Assembly (NCBI GenBank): GCA_024734495.1
Contig: JALMQS010000073.1
Coordinates: 1,692,674-1,756,673, forward strand
Origin: Forficula auricularia
Taxonomy: Eukaryota > Arthropoda > Insecta > Dermaptera > Forficulidae
DNA length: 64,000 nucleotides
Reading direction: 5' to 3'
In this document: in pieces, positions 57,030-64,000 of the stretch
Layout of the letters: each line of letters starts with the position of its first letter
How positions within the stretch are numbered: the first letter of the stretch is position 1
Made by a program: the position numbers and the translations under genes
The notes under the pieces: generated by a model
The model's input: only the letters and a program-made list of their open reading frames with translations
Told to the model about the DNA's origin: nothing
Databases searched by the model: none

Positions 57030-57280
57030 TAAATCTTTCACACTTTCAACTTCAGAACAAATTAATTCAGATTCAGAGCGGGTGGCTGAGAGAGCCAGGA
57101 TTAATCCTGACTCACATTTCACATTTCTTTTTTTTTTTTGTATTTACAAAAAATAATCATACGCCACCCGCTCTATATGTTCTTCTGCTGAAAGTGTAAA
57201 AATTAAAGAGAGATCCCCCATCGCCCTATATGTCAAATTGTTTGTTGTTTTTTGGGATATACCCAGGGCGATGAGGGACT
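57030..57280. repeat. Composite short inverted repeats
   Basis: AGAGCGGGTGGC pairs with GCCACCCGCTCT, CATCGCCCTATATG with ATACCCAGGGCGATG, and TTTCACACTTTCAACTTCAG with CTGCTGAAAGTGT. Probably nested small elements. Confidence 0.5.
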
Positions 57281-57979
57281 CTACCGCTTTATGCCACCAC
57301 ACTCCCTTCCACGAGAGTATGATGGCCTCGACCCTGACTATGAGTTAAGGATTCTAGGTCACTTGTTTAACATTAAAATTAAAAAACTAAAATATGTAAA
57401 TTTTTCACTGAACATTATTAGTCTATCTCAAAAAAAGAGATTATTCCTTAAAATAATTTAAACAAAGAAAACAATCTCTCTCTTGTGCATTAAACCTATA
57501 AAAACCTTTGCATTCGAATTTTGTATTAGTTATAATTCTGTGGGGGGGGGGGGCAAGGGGGTCAAATGTCCCGGTGCCCGGGCGTGAGGTTGATTTTTTT
57601 CTTACACTTCAGTAAACTATTGCTTATCTGCGAGGCCCATAGAAAAAACAAAAAAACAAAATAGACTATTGACCTATCTACAAATAAAAATATTTTTCGC
57701 TTTTAATTAAAAAATTCTGTTAACATTTAATTTACACCTCATAGCAAAATATGTTTCGTTCTGGATATGAACAGTTTTTAAATGTCCATTACATTACTGT
57801 AGTTTATTTTAAAGTTATCCAATATAAACATACAAATATTTATCATTTATTCCATTATTTATTATTCTTCTTATTTCCAAAATACAAGGGTCCACCTCGG
57901 ACTTCAGAGGTTGAACCTTTTCGGTGCAACTTCTTCTTTTAGCAGTATCATTATAATATAAAAAATATAAATATTTTTA

Positions 57980-58925
57980 TAAAAAATAAAATAAAACCGA
58001 CTTCAAAAAGTTAAATGCAACAAAAAAATAAGAATAACTTAAAAATCAAATAAAATACACAAAAAGGTATAAAATAATTATCTTATTTAGTTACAACTAA
58101 GCGATGAAATATTAACATGAAATTACTTTTTAAAGTCGGTGCCAAACAAACTATACCTATAAGCGAGCGTACTCGGCAAACGTACTAAGTGCGATTCATA
58201 AAATGTATATGTTTGGCACCGACTTCAAAAAAGTAATTTCATATTAATATTTCGTCGTTTAGTTGTAACTAAATAAGATAATTATTTTATACCTTTTAGT
58301 GTATTTTATTTGATTTTTAAGTTATTATTATTTTATTTGTTGCATTTAATTTTTTGAAGTCGGTTTTATTTTTTTATAAAAATTATTTTTATTTTTCTCT
58401 TTTTAGTGATGTTATTAATAGTGACTTAATATAATACCTTGCATGCATCTCGTAAGAGAAAGCGTCTGGCGAATGAATCAGCAAATGATAATAAAATTCA
58501 ATTCATAAATATTGAAATTCTCTCTAAACGTTTGCGGGTTTTAAGATTTTTTCATAAAAGATTTTATTTATTAAAATTTCGATTATTTGGACATAAGAAT
58601 TAGAGATTTACGTTATTTCGTCATTGATCATATTTTCAGAACTTGACCAAATTAATATGGTACTACCCTTAAAGGTACCCTCTTTTCAATAAAAAAAGAA
58701 TAATTAAAATCGGTTCATAAACATAGAAGTTATGTCTGAACAAACATATGAAAAAAGGTCCAATACCAATGAAAAAAAACGGAACCAATCGGAAGCTAGA
58801 CTGAACCCAATGCAAAAAAAATCATCAAAATTTGTTCACAATAGGCGGAGATATGAGGTAACATAGACACACAAAAAAAATCAGTCGAATTGAGAACCTC
58901 CTTCTTTTTTGAAGTCGGTTAAAAA
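57980..58925. repeat. GACTTC-type repeat, long copy
   Basis: Inner palindrome 58000-58370 (centre near 58170), followed by the full outer arm to TTTGAAGTCGGTTAAAA. The most complete uninterrupted arm in the window. Confidence 0.75.
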
Positions 58926-59004
58926 ATATTTGGAGCATTATACATTAGAAGGGTTTTTGCCCAGAGTCCCGTAATTTCTCTGTGTGGCCCTGGGTAATTA
59001 TATA

Positions 59005-61330
59005 TACAGGGTGTCCCAAAAGTCAAGGATCAAACGTGAACACGAGATAGGTGAGTACAGGATTGTCCAAAATAAAATTTTTTTTTAAATAAAACTCTCT
59101 TAGTTTTCGAGTTATGGGCATTTTTTTGAAAACGGTGAAAATCGCTACCCTGCTCTAAATATTTGAATGCTGTGGCTACGAATTTTCATATTTTATAATT
59201 CTAATTTTTGTTACGGAATCCTGAATAATACTGCTATCGATCACAAAACAGAAAATAACTAAGAGTATTATACTTTTTGAGAAAAAAAATATTTTTGTCA
59301 GATTCATGTGTCAAAAAATTTTAATCAGTAAACTTTGACTCTTGATATCTTAAAAAAAACTGTGTCAAACAATAATGGCAAATTATCTAAAAAATTGACG
59401 CATTTAATCAAGATTTCAAAATGGTATAAAACATTCCTCTTTTTTTAAAAATCAAAAAATAATATTTGCATTTTTATGCGAAAGAAACTAATTTCAAAAC
59501 ACAATTCGTAATTGGCTAAAGGGTAGAATTTAACATGAAAACTAATTTAATTTATTAAAATATTTTTATTCAATTAAAGATTTTTGAAAAAATCTTAAAT
59601 AGTTGAATAAAATATTTATTTATTTATTTATTCAATTAAAGTGAATGTTCAAAATGTCCGCCACGAGCACGAGTGCACATTTTACATCGTCTAAGAAAGG
59701 ACCGCCTCACGAGTAAAAGAAAAAGTTTATTCAAAGCGAATAGATAACCAAGCCACAACTTAAACAAAGAATCTCTGAAGCAAAAGAAGAAATAAATTGT
59801 CGAAGAAATGCAAGACTCGTGTCAGGCGGTCCTTTCTTAGACGATGTAAAATGTGCATTCGTGCTCGTGGCGGACATTTTGAACATTTACTTTAATTGAA
59901 TAAATAAATAAATAAATATTTTATTCAACTATTTAAGATCGAGCTTTTCGTGCGTGTTTTCGGCACGCCCTCGAAGCTCGGCCCTCCGGGCTGGTGCCCT
60001 GGCGGGCAGCTTCTCGGTCCAAAAATGTTATTCCTCTTAAAAAATCACACTCCAAATGTATACCCGTAAACTACCGAAAATACATCGTCTCTTAAAAGTT
60101 TCGCCTCTTTAATTTTTGAGTGGCGGGGGGGGGAGGAATAATTATGAATATATTTAAATTTAAAATTTAAATTTAAATTTCATTTTTCTTTTCAAAACAA
60201 AAATAATGAAATGATTTATGAACTGGAAAAAATTCGCAGGCTGAATCATGGAAATTATTCAAATTTACGCGGTTCAATTAATTTAATTAATTACAAAAAA
60301 TGTATTTAATGATTCTTAATTTAAAATGAATTGGAGTCTTTCATTTCAAAATTCGAGTGCAAATTAAAATTATATTTCAAATTTGCCTGGTTAATGAAAA
60401 TCCATTGGAGCTGTCAGTTTAAAATCCTAGCTGATAATTATATTTCAAATTTGACTCGTTAATTAATACATATTTAATGTTTTTTAATTTAAAATCAATT
60501 GGTGTTTTTTCATTTTCATTCGAATTCAAATGAATACAATATTATCTCGACACAAAGTCTAAATAAAAAATATCTAGTTTTAGTAAGAGAAATCAACATA
60601 GAAATATTAATGTCCCAATGGTGTAATCGCTAGAGCCAATGACCATAGTTCAAGAGTTCGTCGGTTCGATTCTAGGCAAGAGCGTAATTTTTTTAGAGAA
60701 ATTTCTCTAAGCGTTGTTACAAATTAATCTAGACGAATATTATATAGTATTTTTTCAAAAATCTTTAATTGAATAAAAATATTTTAATAAATTAAATTAG
60801 CTTTCATGTTAAATTCTACCCTTTAGCCAATTACGAATTGTGTTTTGAAATTAGTTTCTTTCGCATAAAAATGCAAATATTATTTTTTGTTTTTTAAAAA
60901 AGTGGAATGTTTTATACCATTTTGAAATCTTGATTAAATGCGTCAATTTTTTAGATAATTTGCCATTATTGTTTGACACAGTTTTTTTAAGATATCAAGA
61001 GTCAAAGTATACTGATTAAAATTTTTTGACACATGAATCTGACAAAAATATTTTTTCTCAAAAAGTATAATACTCTTAGTTATTTTCTGTTTTGTGATCA
61101 ATAGCAGTATTATTCAGGATTCCGTAACAAAAATTAGAATTATAAAATATGAAAATTCGTAGCCACAGCATTCAAATATTTAGAGCAGGGTAGCGATTTT
61201 CACCGTTTTCAAAAAAAATTCCCTTAACTCGAAAACTAAGAGAGTTTTATTTAAAAAAAATTTTTATTTTGGACTCCTGAACTCACCTATCTCGTGTTCA
61301 CGTTAGATCGTTGACTTTTGCGACACCCTG
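59005..61330. mobile_element. 2.3-kb palindromic element, CAGGGTGTCCC ends
   Basis: Starts CAGGGTGTCCCAAAAGTC and ends GACTTTTGCGACACCCTG with TATA on both sides. Arms of about 600 bp (59005-59600 and 60730-61330) are nearly perfect. A second, inner palindrome (59560-59935) contains GTCCGCCACGAGCACGAG. A GC-rich block (59940-60020) and a tRNA-like stretch lie before the right arm. No transposase frame. Confidence 0.7.
60612..60690 (+). ncRNA. tRNA-like relic or SINE head
   Basis: GTCCCAATGGTGTAATCGCT resembles the 5' half and A box of a Gln/Glu-type tRNA, and GTCGGTTCGATTCTAGG the T-arm/B box, at about tRNA spacing. A T run follows near 60688. The acceptor halves do not pair well, so not a working tRNA. 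Confidence 0.5.
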
Positions 61331-61334
61331 TATA

Positions 61335-62250
61335 TATGTGTGACTAATTTAATTATTTGCATTGAATGTCTTTGAAAGCTTATATTTTACTTTTTTACTA
61401 AAAAATTATTTCATACGTGTTTTAACCCATAACGATAGATGAGAGTATAATTCTTTTTCATGTGTTTTTATTTTGCAATTTTTTAAAAATATTTCAACTC
61501 TATATAATAGAGTTTGAATTTTATTATTAGTATTAAAATAGCTTGTGTTAAGGAGAAGTAGACGCTATTGATAAAACTCGTACTATACTTGATTAATAGA
61601 AAATTCTTTATTTCGTGTCTGAGCTTGTTTCAATGTCTTCAAAGGATATAGACTGGTATCGACATGTATCCGGGATTATTATAGAAGCGCCCAAACTTAT
61701 ATTTCGCAACCTTTTCTTTCAATACCATGGTGGAGACATTCTACTCCAATTGCATCTCAGAGAATTTATTATTTTTTTTAATATTTTTATCTTTAAAATA
61801 TTCTCAATGAAATAAGGCAATTATTTTTTCGAAATTTCGGTAAGTTCTTTTCATTAGCTTTTAAGGAAAGAAAAAATTTATCCAATACATTTTTCATTAA
61901 ATAATTATATATAATGAATTTATTTTTAATAGGTAGATTTTTTATTCAAATAAATAAGAATTAACAAATATTTATTATACGGTGTTCATTTTAGAAAACT
62001 CAATTCATACGAAATTTGTTTTTATTAAAATTAATAATTTATTTTTTCTACTAAAATTTCCTCGGTATGTGGGGTGTTTAATGGGATAATAAAATTTCCA
62101 AATTAAGGAGGTTCTTTCATGACAACCCACACAAAATGTTTTAGCCTCGTAACCACTCTATAAATATGAAAGGAACTAAAATTTTAGGTTATGTTTTTGT
62201 AACGTGACTGTCCACTCACACTACGAAATCTCTATATGTATACACACACA
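61335..62250. other. AT-rich sequence, no gene seen
   Basis: The frame at 61615-61815 is unrecognised and hydrophobic only by chance of AT content. Confidence 0.45.
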
Positions 62251-62254
62251 TACT

Positions 62255-62640
62255 ACCGGATCGTTTCCAAGCCATTGTGCTTATATCCCTCCACTAAAAA
62301 TAATAGCCCAAACATGTTTTTTTTTATTTTTTATCAAAACTACGTGGTAAATAATTTCAATTTTTTTTTAAGTTACTCCGAATATATTATTCTAACAAAT
62401 ATTACTTTTTAATCAAGATGGTGAAGGTCCTTTCAATAAAAAAAAATAATAATGATCATATCCCCACCCTTTCCCTATCTACCCTTTGTTAAAAATGTCA
62501 TTTTTAAATGCAATTATTTCTTGTTTGGTGTGGTAAATCATCTTCAAATTTTAACTGTATGTGTATTATGCTTTTAATGATTTATAATCCAAGTTTCAAA
62601 GACTTCTTGAATTTTTGCATTTGTGAAACTACCTTAAAAT
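62255..62640 (+). repeat. Interspersed repeat shared with 36935-37320
   Basis: Same phrases in the same order, direct orientation; small indels only. Confidence 0.65.
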
Positions 62641-63296
62641 GATTTAATTTTTTATTTTCATAAAAAATTTGGAATTCGATTTTTTTCCAATTTTTTAGGT
62701 ACCTTGACCTTAAATCCAAAAAATTGAAAATCTCTCTCTCTATCTGCGTGTGTGTCTGTGATCAAATAAAATACACATTTTTTTGGCACTAGAACGAACT
62801 GAACGATTGTGCGTTCTTGACTGGTGATAGAATGGAGAATCCGGACAGACAATTTTTTTTTATGACTACATTTTTAAAATTAACGTGGATTATGGGAATC
62901 TAGAAATATCGATTATTAGATATTACATATGGGACCTGAATGAACTTTCTGCGACCTTTCGTTTTTTCCTGCCATCGTGGGTTTAGAAATCTGAATTGGG
63001 TTGCACACAATGAACGAATGAACATTTTCAAACCAAAACACAAACACTAAAGAAACTAAAAAATATTATATATACTACTTAAAAAATAATAATAATAATA
63101 ATAATAACTCCTACAGATATATTTATTTTTATTTGGAATTGTTTATTTCCAAAATGAAGCTGTTGAAGATTTTTATTTTTGTGATTAATTTTATTAAATT
63201 TTAATTCTTAGTTAAATCAAAATTAAATTAGGTTGGAGTTGGTGGTGTTTCACAAGGAGAAAAAAATTAAAATACAAAGATTTTTTTAAGTTTACA

Positions 63297-63334
63297 CTCC
63301 TATACATTTCGAGCTCTTAGCTCATCGTCAGGAG
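63297..63334 (-). ncRNA. Hammerhead-like motif, stem I present
   Basis: Minus strand: CTC (63334-63332), CTGACGA (63331-63325), extra T, GAGCT-AAG-AGCTC (5-bp stem II), GAAA (63310-63307), TGTATAG, GAG. CTC and GAG pair as stem I. No partner arm seen; the assembly gap begins about 50 bp away. Confidence 0.65.
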
Positions 63335-63387
63335 AACGGCTGAGTTAACTTTAATTCAAATAAAACTCAATGTTGTCTAATTTCTGG

Positions 63388-63487
63388 NNNNNNNNNNNNN
63401 NNNNNNNNNNNNNNNNNNNNNNNNNNNNNNNNNNNNNNNNNNNNNNNNNNNNNNNNNNNNNNNNNNNNNNNNNNNNNNNNNNNNNNN
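63388..63487. other. Assembly gap (100 N)
   Basis: Exactly 100 N, the usual placeholder for a gap of unknown size. Adjacent repeats may explain it. Confidence 0.99.
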
Positions 63488-63539
63488 CCGTTCTTAAAAT
63501 TGTAGAATCAATAGAAGTATAAAAATAATAAATTATCAA

Positions 63540-64000
63540 AAAAATTGAAGAGTCAGTTTTGAAACAAAAACAAGGTTAAATTTTTCAAACTCAAAAATCA
63601 CATATAAAAACATTTAAATAATTTTTTTCTATTTTTTTCTAAAAGTATGTAAACAAATAAAAAATTAAAAAAATGAATTTGGACCATTTTTGAAGAAGTT
63701 ATGAGCGAAAAACCAAAATTAAATTGGTGATCAAAAAAATTTCAAAATTTACCATGAAGAGTTTTTTGATGGGTACTAAAAAATATCAAAAAATGAAGGA
63801 AATCAAAAATTAAAATTTTTCAAACCGTCCGATTTGGCATGGAATGCCCCATATGTAAATGACAGATGAATTTAATGACATCTCAATATTCTTAAATATG
63901 GTTAAACTAAATGAAAACGTTGAGCTCATAGGTAAATTTGGCCCAAACAGACAGACAGACAAAATTACAAGTTAAATCAAGCCGTGTAAATATTTTTTAT
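63540..64000. repeat. AT-rich repeat tail, no gene seen
   Basis: Contains CAGACAGACAGACAAAATT near the end, similar to the tail at 35000. Confidence 0.4.

Noticed and set aside
63351..63539. 62-codon frame containing X residues
   Set aside because: Artefact of the assembly gap.

Overview
The window looks like non-coding DNA of an arthropod, probably an insect: AT-rich, packed with interspersed repeats, with three mariner elements, a BEL/Pao LTR retrotransposon, several hAT remnants, poly(A)-tailed LINE tails and many fold-back elements. Nothing suggests bacterial or viral DNA: no operons, no Shine-Dalgarno spacing, no dense coding. A run of 100 N at 63388-63487 marks an assembly gap. The only host protein-coding sequence I recognise is one 114-bp exon (25742-25855, + strand). 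It encodes the C-terminal half of a Runt DNA-binding domain with good splice sites on both sides. The window is therefore probably introns of a RUNX/runt/lozenge-type gene, with at least 25 kb upstream and 38 kb downstream of this exon free of any other exon I can recognise.

Layout. 1-8 kb: GACTTC-type palindromic repeats, a TA-flanked inverted-repeat element, two arrays of a poly(A)-tailed SINE-like repeat, LINE tails. 8.3-10.6 kb: a fold-back element carrying two hammerhead-like motifs and split by a mariner with an intact 342-aa transposase. 11.4-17.6 kb: a truncated BEL/Pao element on the minus strand, next to a hAT remnant. 18-25 kb: LINE tails, Harbinger-like hairpin MITEs, a 2-kb hAT-like element. 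25.7 kb: the Runt exon. 26-27.2 kb: a tandem and inverted 400-bp unit with a tRNA T-arm-like hairpin and a 14-bp target duplication. 29-31 kb: a second hammerhead fold-back enclosing a hAT pseudogene, itself interrupted by a MITE. 32.5-36.3 kb: two related blocks, one holding a deleted mariner, the other an SRP RNA (7SL)-like sequence. 37.6-39.2 kb: a deleted hAT element with perfect 8-bp target duplication. 40-53 kb: many fold-backs and more hammerhead-like motifs, including a 154-bp tandem dimer. 53.7-55.0 kb: a mauritiana-type mariner with two frameshifts. 59.0-61.3 kb: a 2.3-kb palindrome with a tRNA-like sequence inside.

The most unusual signal is the repeated pattern CUGANGA, a short hairpin of variable sequence, GAAA, then a self-complementary segment (ACGU, ACUAUAGU or AUAUAUAU). 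I count about fourteen copies on both strands, many of them paired in the arms of inverted-repeat elements and pointing outwards. Stem sequences differ between copies but pairing is kept. This matches type I hammerhead ribozymes with a minimal stem III, as known from Penelope-like elements and retrozymes. I saw no Penelope reverse transcriptase in the window, so these would be non-autonomous elements. Catalytic activity is not shown, and every copy carries one extra base before the hairpin.
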